Origin: Rhodopseudomonas rhenobacensis
Lineage (GTDB): Bacteria; Pseudomonadota; Alphaproteobacteria; Rhizobiales; Xanthobacteraceae
Assembly (NCBI RefSeq): GCF_014203125.1
Contig: NZ_JACHIH010000003.1
Coordinates: 1 to 64,000, forward strand
DNA: 64,000 nt
Direction: 5' to 3'
This document shows, one piece after another, positions 1 to 10,649 of this stretch. Below the pieces are notes generated by a model, which was not told where the DNA came from, searched no databases, and saw only the letters and a list, made by a program, of their open reading frames with translations. Within the stretch, counting starts at the first letter, position 1. Each line of letters begins with the position of its first letter. The position numbers and the translations under genes were made by a program.

Positions 1-76
1 CCGGGGCCGCTCCCCCGCCGGGGGGGGTGTGGCCCCCCCCCGCCTCGGCATAACGCGGCGCCCCCTCACCCGGCGC

Positions 77-125
77 GACACGCTACGCGTGTCACGCCAC
101 CCTCTCCCCGCAAGCGGGGAGAGGG
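77..125. repeat. Double hairpin intergenic repeat
   Basis: Two perfect inverted repeats lie side by side: a 7-base stem with a 3-base loop at 77-93 and a 10-base stem (CCTCTCCCCG / CGGGGAGAGG) with a 4-base loop at 101-124. They sit just downstream of the stop of the ABC transporter gene on the minus strand. No T-run follows on that strand, so this looks more like a dispersed palindromic element than a simple terminator. The first 60 bases of the window are G/C runs with nothing recognisable. Confidence 0.6.
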
Positions 126-151
126 AGTGATGCCGCGGCGCTTCGGCCAGC

Positions 152-1891
152 TCACGCCGGCAGCCGCACCTGGTCCTGCAGCGCGAAGTGGTTGCCGTCG
201 CGCGCCACCGTCATGTCGTGCTGGTGGAAGGCGTTGAGCGTCGAGCGATGGCCGATCGACACCGGCGTGGTGCCGGGCAGCCGCTCCTGCAGCAGCCGGT
301 AGAGCGCGGCTTCGGAGGGCTCGTCGAGCGAGGCGGTGGCCTCGTCGAGGAACAGATAGTCCGGCTTGTGCAGCAGCGCGCGGGCCAGCCCGAGCCGCTG
401 CTGCTCGCCGAGCGACAGCATCCGGTTCCAATGGCCGTGCTCCTCGAGCCGCGCCGCCAGCGCCGGCAAGCCGACCGCACTGATCGCCTCGGAGAGCTGC
501 GCCGCCGTGAAGCTGCCGGTTTCCGCCGGATAGCTCACTGCGGCGTCCAGCGGCCCGACCGGGAAATACGGCCGCTGCGGCAGCATCATCAGCGTGGCGC
601 CGGTCGGCACCACCACCTTCCCGGAGCCGAACGGCCAGATCCCGGCGATGGCGCGGAACAGCGTGGATTTGCCGGAGCCCGACGGCCCGGTGATCAGCGT
701 GCGCTGGTTGCCGCGCAGCTGCACGCCGTCGGCAGAGACCAGCGGCGTGCCGTCCGGCAGGTTGACCGCGAGCTTGTTGAAGGCGATGCCGGAGCTCTCG
801 GCGGTGGCGACGTGGACCAGATCGGCCTCGGCGGCGAGCGCGGTGACGGTTTCGATCGAGCGCTCGAAGCCGTCGAGCCGCGCCACCACCGCCTGCCATT
901 CCGCCAGCGTGCGGTAGGCGGTGATGAAGAACGACAGCGCGTCCTGCACGCTGCCGAACGCCGACGCGGTCTGCATCATCCCGCCGAGCTGCACCTTGCC
1001 GGCGAAATAGGCCGGCGCCACCAGCACGTAAGGAAAGATGATGGAGGCCTGCGAGTAGCTCGCGGTGAACGCGGTCAGCTTCTTGGTCCGGGTCATGATG
1101 CCGAGCCAGTTCTCCACCACCCGGGCGAACCGCAGCGCCAGCCGCTCGCGCTCGGCGGGCTCGCCGCGCAACAGCGCGATCTGTTCGGAGTTCTCGCGGG
1201 CGCGCACCAGGTTGAAGCGGAAATCCGCCTCGAAGCGCTGCTGCTGGAAGTTCAGCCCGACCAGCGGCCGGCCGATCAGGTGGGTCAGCCAGGTGCCGAC
1301 GATGGCGTAGATCAGCGCGCCCCACACCAGATAGCCGGGAATCGGGATGTCGCGGCCGAACACGTGCAGCGGCGCCGCCTCCGACAGCCCCCACAGGATC
1401 ACCACGAAGGAGGCCAGCGTCACGATCGAGCTCAATAGCCCGACGCCGAGCGCCAGCGTGCGCTCGACGAACAGCTGGGTGTCTTCGGCGATGCGCTGGT
1501 CCGGGTTGTCGGCGGCGTCGCCGAGTAGCTGCATCTGGTAGTGCCGGGCATCGTGCAGCCAGCCGCCGAGATAGCGCTCGGTCATGAAGCGGCGCCAGCG
1601 GATCTGCAGCCACTGGTTCAGATAGAGCTGATAGACCTTGAGCGCGATGAAGATCGCCGCCAACACGCAGAAATAGCCGATCTGGTAGGTGAAGACGTCG
1701 AAGTTCTTCTCCTGCAGCGCGTTGTAGAACACGTTGTTCCAGCGGTTGAACAACACCATCAATCCGACCACGGCGAGTTCGATGGCGATCACCGCCGACA
1801 ACAGCCCCCAGGCCATCCATTTGTCGTCGGAACGGAAATACGGCGCCGCGATCCGCCAGACGGTCGCGAGGGTGGAGCGGATATTGTTCAC
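152..1891 (-). CDS. ABC transporter, fused membrane and ATP-binding domains, SbmA/BacA-YddA type
   Basis: The 579-residue protein has an N-terminal membrane domain of the SbmA/BacA kind (residues about 20-335, several hydrophobic segments, with the family-typical stretch RIAEDTQLF near 133-141) joined to one nucleotide-binding domain. Visible ATPase motifs are Walker A GPSGSGKST (402-410), signature LSLGEQQRL (492-500), Walker B YLFLDEAT (512-519) and a switch histidine in IGHRS near 545. Known relatives are half-size exporters/importers of the inner membrane that work as homodimers; the substrate is not predictable. A second SbmA/BacA-like protein without an ATPase domain is encoded at 33496-34638. 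The gene is divergent from the lactate permease. Confidence 0.85.
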   Translation of the reverse strand: MNNIRSTLATVWRIAAPYFRSDDKWMAWGLLSAVIAIELAVVGLMVLFNRWNNVFYNALQEKNFDVFTYQIGYFCVLAAIFIALKVYQLYLNQWLQIRWRRFMTERYLGGWLHDARHYQMQLLGDAADNPDQRIAEDTQLFVERTLALGVGLLSSIVTLASFVVILWGLSEAAPLHVFGRDIPIPGYLVWGALIYAIVGTWLTHLIGRPLVGLNFQQQRFEADFRFNLVRARENSEQIALLRGEPAERERLALRFARVVENWLGIMTRTKKLTAFTASYSQASIIFPYVLVAPAYFAGKVQLGGMMQTASAFGSVQDALSFFITAYRTLAEWQAVVARLDGFERSIETVTALAAEADLVHVATAESSGIAFNKLAVNLPDGTPLVSADGVQLRGNQRTLITGPSGSGKSTLFRAIAGIWPFGSGKVVVPTGATLMMLPQRPYFPVGPLDAAVSYPAETGSFTAAQLSEAISAVGLPALAARLEEHGHWNRMLSLGEQQRLGLARALLHKPDYLFLDEATASLDEPSEAALYRLLQERLPGTTPVSIGHRSTLNAFHQHDMTVARDGNHFALQDQVRLPA

Positions 1892-2160
1892 CAGGGGCTC
1901 TCCAGAAAAAGGCGGGCGGAAACGCCAATTATAGACGAAAGTCGTAGGTATTTTGACGGACGCCAGCTTGTCGCAGGCTTCGACTCGATCCTACCATGGC
2001 GGCAACGGCGAGGGGCGGGAGCCTTCCCAATTCGCGCGCTTGTGAGCGGAGCCCGGCACCACGCCGCGCTCCCTGGCAATTTCGCCGGCTCCCCCACCTT
2101 GCCACGGCGCAGACCGGCCAACGGTCGCGCCGCTCAAAACAGACCATGGGGAGGCCTGCG

Positions 2161-3825
2161 ATGTGGAACCAGCTCTATAACCCGCTCGGCAATGCGACGT
2201 TGTCGACCATTGCGGCGGCCATTCCGGTGGTCACGCTGCTGGTGCTGATCGCCAGCGGCAAGGTCAAGGCGCATCTGGCCGCGATCATCGCGCTGATCCT
2301 CGCCAATTTGATCGCGATCTTCGTCTTCACCATGCCGGCCAACATGTCGATCCGCGCCTCGCTGCTCGGCGTCGTCACCGGGTTCTTCCCGATCGGCTGG
2401 ATCGTGCTCAACGTCATCTTCCTGTACCGGATCACGGTCGAGGCCGGCCGGTTCCAATTGCTGCAGCGGGCGATCGGCGGCGTCACCACCGACCGCCGGC
2501 TGCAATTGCTGCTGATCGCCTTTGCGTTCGGCGCGTTCTTCGAGGGCGCCTCGGGCTTCGGCACCCCGGTGGCGATCACCGCGGCGATCCTGATCGGGCT
2601 CGGCTTCTCGCCGCTGGCGGCGTCGGGCCTGTCGCTGATCGCCAACACCGCGCCGGTGGCTTACGGCGCGCTCGGCACCCCGATCCAGGGGCTGGCCTCG
2701 GTGACCGGCTTCGACCCCTATGTCCTCGGTGCGATGGTCGGCCGGCAATTGCCGTTCTTCTCGCTCTTGGTGCCGTTCTGGCTGATCTGCGCGTTCGCCG
2801 GCTGGCGCGGCATGATCGCGATCTGGCCGGCGATCCTGGTCACCGGGCTGTCGTTCGCGATCCCGCAATTCGTGATCTCGAACTACATCAATCCGTGGAT
2901 CGTCGACATCGGCGCCTCGCTGATCTCGATGGGCTGCCTGATCCTGTTCCTCAAAGTCTGGCAGCCCAAAGAGCTGTGGTTGTCGCCGTCGCTGCGCGGC
3001 AAGGACGAATCCGCCGCCACCATGACTGCGCCGAAGCCGATGGACAAGACGCCGCTGACGCAGGCGCAATTGTGGGGCGCGCTGCTGCCGTGGATCATCG
3101 TCTGCATCGTGATGCTGATCTGGGGCAACGGCGCGTTCAAGACCTGGGCGAATTCGATCTTCACCTGGGCCTATCCGGTGCCCGAACTGGACAAAATGAT
3201 CCTCAAGGTGCCGCCGGTCGCCGCCAAGCCGACGCCGGAGGGCGCGGTGTTCGCCTTCACCTATCTGTCGTTCACCGGCACCGGGATGCTGATCGCCGCC
3301 ATCATCTCCGGCTTCCTGATGGGCTTCTCGCCGTTGAAGATGATCAAGGAATACGGCCGCACCATCCGGCTCTGCGCGATCTCGCTGATCACCATCTCGG
3401 CGATGCTGGCGATCGGCACGCTGACCAGGCTGTCCGGCGTCGACGCCACGCTGGGCTTGGCGTTCGCCGCCACCGGCGTGCTGTATCCGTTCTTCGGCAC
3501 GCTCTTGGGTTGGCTCGGCGTGGCGCTGACAGGGTCCGATACCGCCTCCAACGTGCTGTTCGGCAATCTGCAGAAGATCACCTCCGAGCAACTCGGGCTG
3601 TCGCCGATCCTGATGGCGGCGGCCAACTCGTCGGGCGGCGTGATGGGCAAGATGATCGACGCGCAATCGATCGTGGTGGCCTCCACCGCGACCAACTGGT
3701 ACGGCCACGAAGGCTCGATCCTGCGCTACGTGTTCCTGCACTCGATCGCGCTGGCCTGCCTGGTCGGCGGCCTGGTGACGCTGCAGGCCTACGTCTATCC
3801 GTTCACCGCGATGGTGCTGAAATAG
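2161..3825 (+). CDS. lctP: L-lactate permease (LctP family)
   Basis: A 554-residue, strongly hydrophobic protein with about a dozen membrane segments and the LctP-family stretches FGAFFEGASGFGTPVAIT and NTAPVAYGALGTPI. The family imports L-lactate, D-lactate or glycolate with protons across the inner membrane. The ATG at 2161 was chosen because GGGGAGG at 2147-2153 is well spaced before it; an in-frame ATG at 2146 lies inside that ribosome site. The reading frame stays open further upstream, but that segment is Arg/Pro rich and not membrane-like. No lactate dehydrogenase gene is adjacent. Confidence 0.9.
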   Translation: MWNQLYNPLGNATLSTIAAAIPVVTLLVLIASGKVKAHLAAIIALILANLIAIFVFTMPANMSIRASLLGVVTGFFPIGWIVLNVIFLYRITVEAGRFQLLQRAIGGVTTDRRLQLLLIAFAFGAFFEGASGFGTPVAITAAILIGLGFSPLAASGLSLIANTAPVAYGALGTPIQGLASVTGFDPYVLGAMVGRQLPFFSLLVPFWLICAFAGWRGMIAIWPAILVTGLSFAIPQFVISNYINPWIVDIGASLISMGCLILFLKVWQPKELWLSPSLRGKDESAATMTAPKPMDKTPLTQAQLWGALLPWIIVCIVMLIWGNGAFKTWANSIFTWAYPVPELDKMILKVPPVAAKPTPEGAVFAFTYLSFTGTGMLIAAIISGFLMGFSPLKMIKEYGRTIRLCAISLITISAMLAIGTLTRLSGVDATLGLAFAATGVLYPFFGTLLGWLGVALTGSDTASNVLFGNLQKITSEQLGLSPILMAAANSSGGVMGKMIDAQSIVVASTATNWYGHEGSILRYVFLHSIALACLVGGLVTLQAYVYPFTAMVLK

Positions 3826-3873
3826 TAGATGACGCGGCGGCCGATTGCTTGGTGCGCATCATAGATGCAAAGC

Positions 3874-3988
3874 TGTCATCCCGGGGCACGAGCGGCGCAA
3901 GCCGCGAGTGAGCCCGGGATCCATAACCCCCGCAGGGGATATGGATTCCGGACTTGCTCGTTCTTGCGAACTCGCAATCCGGAATGAC
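3874..3988. repeat. Palindromic intergenic repeat, family 1, copy A
   Basis: The element opens with TGTCATCCCGGGGCACGAG and closes with CTCGCAATCCGGAATGAC, so its ends are inverted. It includes the core ATAACCCCCGCAGGGGATAT. Close copies are at 10427-10569, 14857-14971, 33369-33483, 44252-44371 and 46574-46692. It lies between the lactate permease and the next gene on the same strand. Confidence 0.85.
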
Positions 3989-4121
3989 GGCTTCGTTTTG
4001 GGTTCGCGGCATCGCACCCTCGACGTTCACGCCAATGTGCTCACCGGATGCTCCCGCGCTAGCCAAGCCCGGCCGCGCCCGGTAGAACGGCAGCCCATCG
4101 TAAATTGCTTCGAGAGGTCGG

Positions 4122-4529
4122 ATGCCGTCCATCATCACGTCTTTGCAGGCGCTGTCTGTTGCCGCGATCGTCGCGTTGGCGGCGCTTCCGGCGCAGGCCC
4201 AGCAGGAATTCCCGTTCGGCCTGGAGATGACGCTCGATGCGGCGCCGCAGCCGGGTTCGAAGCGGATCCCAAGTCTCGAGATCGGCGACAATGGCGAGGT
4301 CCGGCTGGAGCTGTGGTGCAAGGGCGGCAAGGGACAGTTCTCGGTGGCCGGCAACACCGTGATCTTCGTGGCCGGCGCGCTCGAGGCGCGCGATTGTCCG
4401 CCGCCGCGCGCAGCACTCGATGACGCGCTGCTGGCGGCGCTCACCGAGGCCAGCACTTGGACCCGGCAGGGCGATTTCGTCACCCTGCAGGGCGCGCAGC
4501 CGCTGCGGTTCCGGATCAACACCAACTGA
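4122..4529 (+). CDS. Secreted META/HslJ-like domain protein
   Basis: The 135-residue product begins with a signal peptide (hydrophobic core followed by ALPAQAQ, cleavage near residue 26). The mature part matches the compact beta-rich META/HslJ pattern: a conserved LEIGDNGEVRLELWCKGGKG stretch, then GNTVIF and an acidic Cys-containing segment, and finally a C-terminal beta-strand. Such proteins are periplasmic or outer-membrane associated with no defined enzymatic role. The assignment rests on motif resemblance and is moderate. It converges on the FAD oxidoreductase gene with a 10-base gap. Confidence 0.6.
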   Translation: MPSIITSLQALSVAAIVALAALPAQAQQEFPFGLEMTLDAAPQPGSKRIPSLEIGDNGEVRLELWCKGGKGQFSVAGNTVIFVAGALEARDCPPPRAALDDALLAALTEASTWTRQGDFVTLQGAQPLRFRINTN

Positions 4530-4539
4530 GCCGGCGCGT

Positions 4540-6000
4540 TCAGCGCGGCTGCAACACCAGGTCGGCGCACACCCCGGCCGACTGCACCACGCCCGAATAG
4601 CCGCCGAACCCCGCATAGGCCGAGGCCAGATACAGCCCCGGCAGCACGGTGCGCGGCGAGCGCTCAGCGCGGCTGCCCGGCAGCGGCGCAAAGCCATAGA
4701 CCGCGCCCTGCGGCGCGTTGAGATATTGCTGCACCGACAAAGCGGTGTTGAACGAGGAATGCGTCACCGCGGCGGCAAGGCCGGGATACTGCGCGTCGAG
4801 ATAGCCGACGATGGCGTCCTGCCAGCGCGCGCGCTTGGCGCGGTAGGCGTCGGCATCCTGCGCGCTCCAGTTCGAGATCTGATCGGGTCCCACCACCGAC
4901 AGCACGTAAGGCGGCGCCGGGACGCCCGACTCGATCGCCGCATAGTCGGCGATCGCCAGCGGCGGCATCCGGCCGGCGGGCTCCCCGGCCATCAGCGCGG
5001 TGCCCTGCGCGTAGTCGGCCAGCCTCGTCATCCAGTCCGGCAAGAGTTGCGTCGAATAGGCGCTGACGCCGAATTCGCGCGGCGGCTTCGCCAGCCCGAG
5101 CGTCAGCGCGAACAGCGAGATCGACGATGGCTGCGCCGCGTAGCTCTCAATCAACCGCGCGCCGGCGTCCTCCGGCAGCATCGCTGCGAGCGCCGTGGGG
5201 GCTGCGTTGCCGATCACCTGCGCGGCGTCGACGCTCTGCGGATCGCTGCCGTCGCGCGCGGTGTGGACGATGCCGCTCACCGCGCCATTGCCATCCATCG
5301 TGATCGCGCTGACCACGCGGCGGATCAGCACCTCGCTGCCGGCGCGCTTGATGGCGCGGGCCAGCGCACTCGACAGCCGCTGCGAGCCGCCCTGCACATA
5401 GCGCGCGCCGCTGCGCAGGTAGCTGCCTTGCGCGGCCGCGAATTGCCGCCAGCCCAGCGTCGCCGGGTCGTCGTGATAATAGGCGAGGTTGCCGGCGACC
5501 GCGCATTTGACCGCTTCGTCGGCGCCGAACAGCTGATCGAGCTTCTGCGCCAGCGACAGTTGCTCGTCGCCGGCTTGGTCGGGCGAAGCGGTGAGGCGGT
5601 CGAGCTCGTCGAACAGTGTTGCGAGGCCGGCCTGCGCGTTCGGAAAACCCGCCAGCAGCGCGGCGCGCGCCGCGGCGAGATCGTCCGGCAGCACGAACGG
5701 CTGCGGCAGCGGGCCGCCGCGCACCTCGTACAAGGATCCGGCCGGCACCCATTGCACGGCGTCGAGCACGCCCGCGCGGATTAACGCCTGGAGTTTGGGA
5801 TCGTGCGCCTCGTGCGGATCGGTGGTGGCGTGCAGCGAGCCTTCGACGAACAGGTCGCCGACCTTGTAGCTCGAGGCGGCGCCGCCGACCGAGTTGCTGC
5901 GCTCGATCACCAGCACCGTGCGGCCCTCGCGCGCGAGAATAGCCCCGGCCGTCAAACCGCCGAGGCCGGCGCCAATGATCACAACGTCCACGCGCGCCAT
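4540..6000 (-). CDS. CrtI-like FAD-dependent oxidoreductase
   Basis: A 486-residue flavoprotein of the phytoene desaturase / amine oxidase superfamily. The dinucleotide-binding motif VVIIGAGLGGLTAGAILAR is at residues 6-24, followed by the ERSNSVGGAASS motif that closes the FAD site; a C-terminal GLYLASAYAGFGGYSGVVQSAG stretch is the second FAD contact region of the family. Members oxidise carotenoids, retinoids or other isoprenoids, and the substrate cannot be deduced. No crtB or other carotenoid gene is nearby. The start at 6000 puts the Rossmann motif at the very N terminus; an extended frame to 6090 adds an Arg-rich stretch that is unlikely to be translated. Confidence 0.8.
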   Translation of the reverse strand: MARVDVVIIGAGLGGLTAGAILAREGRTVLVIERSNSVGGAASSYKVGDLFVEGSLHATTDPHEAHDPKLQALIRAGVLDAVQWVPAGSLYEVRGGPLPQPFVLPDDLAAARAALLAGFPNAQAGLATLFDELDRLTASPDQAGDEQLSLAQKLDQLFGADEAVKCAVAGNLAYYHDDPATLGWRQFAAAQGSYLRSGARYVQGGSQRLSSALARAIKRAGSEVLIRRVVSAITMDGNGAVSGIVHTARDGSDPQSVDAAQVIGNAAPTALAAMLPEDAGARLIESYAAQPSSISLFALTLGLAKPPREFGVSAYSTQLLPDWMTRLADYAQGTALMAGEPAGRMPPLAIADYAAIESGVPAPPYVLSVVGPDQISNWSAQDADAYRAKRARWQDAIVGYLDAQYPGLAAAVTHSSFNTALSVQQYLNAPQGAVYGFAPLPGSRAERSPRTVLPGLYLASAYAGFGGYSGVVQSAGVCADLVLQPR

Positions 6001-6132
6001 TAAACGGAAAACCTCAGATTGCGGAAAAGCGCCCCGCCGACGCCTCGGCAGGGCTGCGGCGTTCATTGCCGCTCCGGCGCCGCATGTCAAACCGGCAGCA
6101 TCCGGCGCTGCCGACGTGCGTAACGCGCCGTT

Positions 6133-7326
6133 TCACTTCCAGGCGGATTTGTCGGAATCCCAGCGCTGGGCGCGGAAATCCTTGGCCAGCGCGTCGAGCG
6201 AGCCGTTGTCGTCCTTCGGCTCGGCTTCCTCGTCGCTGCTCGCCGCGTCGGTCAGGCCGAGCTTCGGGCCTTCGGCTTCATCGGCGGTGGAGATCGAGGG
6301 GCTGGAGACCCACAGCATCATGTGATCGGTGGCGTCCGGCTTGTCCGGCCCGGCCAGCGCGGTGAACTGCACGATTTCGGTGAGCCCGAGCGCCGGCATC
6401 ACCCGGCTCGGCCGCTTGAAGGTCAGCGTCAGCTTGCCGGTGTCGTCGCTCCACACCGACGACGCCAGCTTCGCCGACAGCGTCTTGCTCAGCACGTCGG
6501 AGATCGCGGTGGACAGCTTGTCGCGATTGAGCTTGTCGGCGTCGCGCCATTCCGCTGCGGGAAGCCGCAGCGCGCGGCCCATGTCGATGATGCCGCTGGT
6601 CCAGCCGGCCGCGACCACGCCCGGCGTGGCCTTGGCGCGCGCGATCAGCGCCGCGGCGCGGTCGGGATCGACGCTGATGTTGATCACCTGCTCGCCGGCG
6701 CGCAGCGCGTCGCAGCCCACCGTCAGGCTGGCCAGCGACACCGCGACGTTCTGGCCCTTCAGGGCTTTGAGGAACTCGACCACGGTGTCGAGCTTGACCC
6801 GCACCGCCACCGCCTCCGGCGAGACCTCGGTGAAGTCGCGCGGCGCCACCGCGATGCTGTCGTCGGTGGTCTGGTTGTCCTGGTATTCCTTTTCGCTGAG
6901 ATCTGCATTGTCGGTCGACGACACCTCGGTGACGGTCTTGCCGATGCCGATCTGGCCCTTGAACTCGAAGGTGTCGCCGGTCGGCCGGCGGGTCAGCTTG
7001 ATGGTCACCGGCAGCTTGTCGCCGAGGCTCTGGGTCGAGCCGGTCAGGGTCTGGCCGTTGACCGCAAGATCGGCGACGAAGCGGTCCTTGCGGTCGCTGC
7101 CCTTTTCGGCCGGATAGCAGACGTCGAGCGTCGCGGCGGTGACGGTCTTGCCCTGACGGGTTTCCCGCAGGATGACGTCGGCGTTGCCGTCCATCAGCCC
7201 GTCGAGCGAGGAGAAATACCGCGTCTCCGCGGTCGGCGCCGCGGCTTTGGGCGTGGCCTTGGTCTGCGCCAGCGCCATCTCGGAGCCGGGCAACAGGCAG
7301 ATCAAACCGAAAACAAGCGCGCGCAT
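6133..7326 (-). CDS. Secreted protein of unknown function
   Basis: A 397-residue product starting MRALVFGLICLLPG with a signal peptide ending near ALAQ. The mature protein is acidic and has two Cys residues (in VCYPAEKGS and LTVGCDALR), repeated beta-like segments and an acidic C terminus (SSDEEAEPKDDNG). No catalytic motif is recognisable. I do not recognise the family; it resembles alphaproteobacterial periplasmic proteins with no assigned function. The ATG at 7326 is preferred over 7350 because it puts the signal peptide at the N terminus. Confidence 0.65.
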   Translation of the reverse strand: MRALVFGLICLLPGSEMALAQTKATPKAAAPTAETRYFSSLDGLMDGNADVILRETRQGKTVTAATLDVCYPAEKGSDRKDRFVADLAVNGQTLTGSTQSLGDKLPVTIKLTRRPTGDTFEFKGQIGIGKTVTEVSSTDNADLSEKEYQDNQTTDDSIAVAPRDFTEVSPEAVAVRVKLDTVVEFLKALKGQNVAVSLASLTVGCDALRAGEQVINISVDPDRAAALIARAKATPGVVAAGWTSGIIDMGRALRLPAAEWRDADKLNRDKLSTAISDVLSKTLSAKLASSVWSDDTGKLTLTFKRPSRVMPALGLTEIVQFTALAGPDKPDATDHMMLWVSSPSISTADEAEGPKLGLTDAASSDEEAEPKDDNGSLDALAKDFRAQRWDSDKSAWK

Positions 7327-7442
7327 GGGGACATCCTCGCAGGGCAGCAACGAACCGGGGGTCGGGCGTCGTCGGCGCTGAATGAATCAGACCAACGCCC
7401 TCCTACCAAATCCGCTGCGACAATGGCGAAAAAACCCGCGGC

Positions 7443-7471
7443 AAAAAAGAAGGCCGCCCGGAGGCGGCCTT
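7443..7471 (-). terminator. Rho-independent terminator of groESL
   Basis: The stem AAGGCCGCC / GGCGGCCTT at 7450-7471 with a 4-base loop lies 33 bases past the groEL stop. Reading the minus strand it is followed by TCTTTTTTGC, a proper U-tract. Confidence 0.85.
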
Positions 7472-7503
7472 CGATCGATCGGGGGTGTGTGAACAGCGCG
7501 GGC

Positions 7504-9226
<1,723 letters not shown>

Positions 9227-9250
9227 GAAAAAGGTGAAGGGGGCTGCGGC

Positions 9251-9547
9251 TTAGCTCAGCACGCCCATGATGTCGGACTCTTTCATGATCAACAGCTCTT
9301 CGCCGTCGAGCTTGATCTCGGTGCCGCTCCACTTGCCGAACAGCACGCGGTCGCCGGTCTTGATGTCGATCGGGATCAGCTTGCCGGCTTCGTCGCGGCC
9401 ACCGGGGCCGACGGCGACCACCTGGCCCTCCTGGGGCTTCTCCTTGGCGCTGTCCGGGATGATGATGCCGCCCTTGGTCTTGGCTTCGGCATCGATACGC
9501 TTGACCACAACGCGGTCATGCAGGGGGCGGAAATTGGTCTTGGCCAT
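9251..9547 (-). CDS. groES: Co-chaperonin GroES (10 kDa)
   Basis: A 98-residue protein beginning [18 protein letters not shown], with the mobile-loop region [16 protein letters not shown] and the usual C-terminal ESDIMGVL. It caps the GroEL ring. The start at 9547 is fixed by homology and by a purine-rich ribosome site (CAAAGGAAG) just upstream; the longer open frame to 9715 runs through the promoter and operator and is not coding. Confidence 0.98.
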   Translation of the reverse strand: MAKTNFRPLHDRVVVKRIDAEAKTKGGIIIPDSAKEKPQEGQVVAVGPGGRDEAGKLIPIDIKTGDRVLFGKWSGTEIKLDGEELLIMKESDIMGVLS

Positions 9548-9645
9548 GGGGCTTCCTTTGATGAGGCTTGCTTTTGACAAACTCGACTGAGATCGAATGC
9601 TCAGTGGGCGGATCCAATCGGCGATCCGAACGGTCCGCATTTCTC

Positions 9646-9672
9646 TTAGCAATCGGGCTGCAAGAGTGCTAA
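9646..9672 (-). promoter_or_regulatory. CIRCE operator (HrcA site) of groESL
   Basis: TTAGCAATC-N9-GAGTGCTAA matches the CIRCE consensus TTAGCACTC-N9-GAGTGCTAA, with one arm perfect and the other differing at two positions. It lies between the promoter and groES. HrcA binding here is established for this element in other bacteria and inferred for this one. Confidence 0.9.
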
Positions 9673-9682
9673 TTGCGTCCCG

Positions 9683-9711
9683 GGAATATGGCTTGCGACC
9701 GATCCTGTCAA
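9683..9711 (-). promoter_or_regulatory. Sigma-70-type promoter of groESL
   Basis: On the minus strand TTGACA (9711-9706) is followed after 17 bases by TATTCC (9688-9683). The predicted start site falls just before the CIRCE element, the usual arrangement for HrcA repression. Confidence 0.75.
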
Positions 9712-9868
9712 GCAACCGCTTAAGACCTTGGTGAGGTCGGTATAGGATGGTCGCAGCCGGTCGGCGCGGGTCGTCGTCTCAACATACTGCATTGCTCCGC
9801 CAGGAGTTTTGCGCTTGTCTGCGACCGCGGGGCGGGCAGATGAGTTTTCGTCGGGGATAAGGATGGTC

Positions 9869-10372
9869 ATGACAGTCAACGCACGCGCGATTTTCAATCT
9901 GGGAGCCGCCTCGGTTCTGGCGGTCTCGCTGGCGGCGTGCGGCTCGTTCGGCGGTTTCGGGTCCTCGGAGCAGACGGTAGCGGAACCGCCGCCGGCGCCG
10001 GAGATGCCGGCCAGCATCCGCGCCGACGAGATCGTCGGCCGCTGGGGGCTCGCCTCCTACATGAACCCGAACGACCGGGCGCGCACCGAAAACGCCGCGC
10101 GCGGCCAGTGCAAGAACCCCTATGTGATCGGCGCCGGCACCTCCGGCGGGGTGATCATGCATCTCGCCGACCAGGCGACGCCGCAGGAACTGCGGCTGAA
10201 GGGCTCGCCGAGCGGCAAGAATTACATCGGCCCGGCCGGTCCCGCCGGCGGCGATCAGGACCGCGAGATCGTCTCGTTCGACGGTCGCATCCTGGTCACC
10301 CGCTTCATCGACAAGGACGCCGCCAACCGCTACGGCAACATGGTCTATGTGCGCTGCGCGCCGCGCGCGTAG
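9869..10372 (+). CDS. Small lipoprotein of unknown function
   Basis: A 167-residue protein with a lipoprotein signal peptide: a short basic start, a hydrophobic core and the lipobox LAAC, giving lipidation on the Cys near residue 25. The mature part contains ADEIVGRWGLASYMN, a single conserved-looking Cys in ARGQCKNPY and a C-terminal YVRCAPRA. It is expected to be anchored in the periplasmic face of a membrane. The ATG at 9869 is preferred over 9863 because AAGG at 9859-9862 is correctly spaced for it. Function unknown. Confidence 0.7.
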   Translation: MTVNARAIFNLGAASVLAVSLAACGSFGGFGSSEQTVAEPPPAPEMPASIRADEIVGRWGLASYMNPNDRARTENAARGQCKNPYVIGAGTSGGVIMHLADQATPQELRLKGSPSGKNYIGPAGPAGGDQDREIVSFDGRILVTRFIDKDAANRYGNMVYVRCAPRA

Positions 10373-10426
10373 CGTCTCAGGGGCTTTGCGCCGCTTGGGA
10401 TTGAAGCATCGAACCCAAATGCAGCC

Positions 10427-10569
10427 GTCATTCCGGATTGCGAGTTCGCAAGAACGAGCAAGTCCGGAATCCATACTCCCTGCAGGGGTTATGGATCCCG
10501 GGCTCACTCGCAGTGGTGGCGCGTCGAAGACGCGCGTGAACGCGCTTCCGGCTCGTGCCCCGGGATGAC
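10427..10569. repeat. Palindromic intergenic repeat, family 1, copy B
   Basis: Same family as 3874-3988 but in the opposite orientation: it opens GTCATTCCGGATTGCGAG and closes CGTGCCCCGGGATGAC. It carries an extra internal palindromic stretch (GTCGAAGACGCGCGTGAACG), making it longer than the other copies. It lies between convergent genes. Confidence 0.85.
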
Positions 10570-10649
10570 AGTCTGGGAATCTTGAAGCGCAAGCGCTCAC
10601 GGGACGGGATTGCGGCGATCAGCTTGCCGCCCGGCACTGCGGCGGCGGA

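Noticed and set aside
1-60. G/C-rich start of the window as part of a gene
   Set aside because: Homopolymer-rich runs with no open frame of interest; nothing can be supported.
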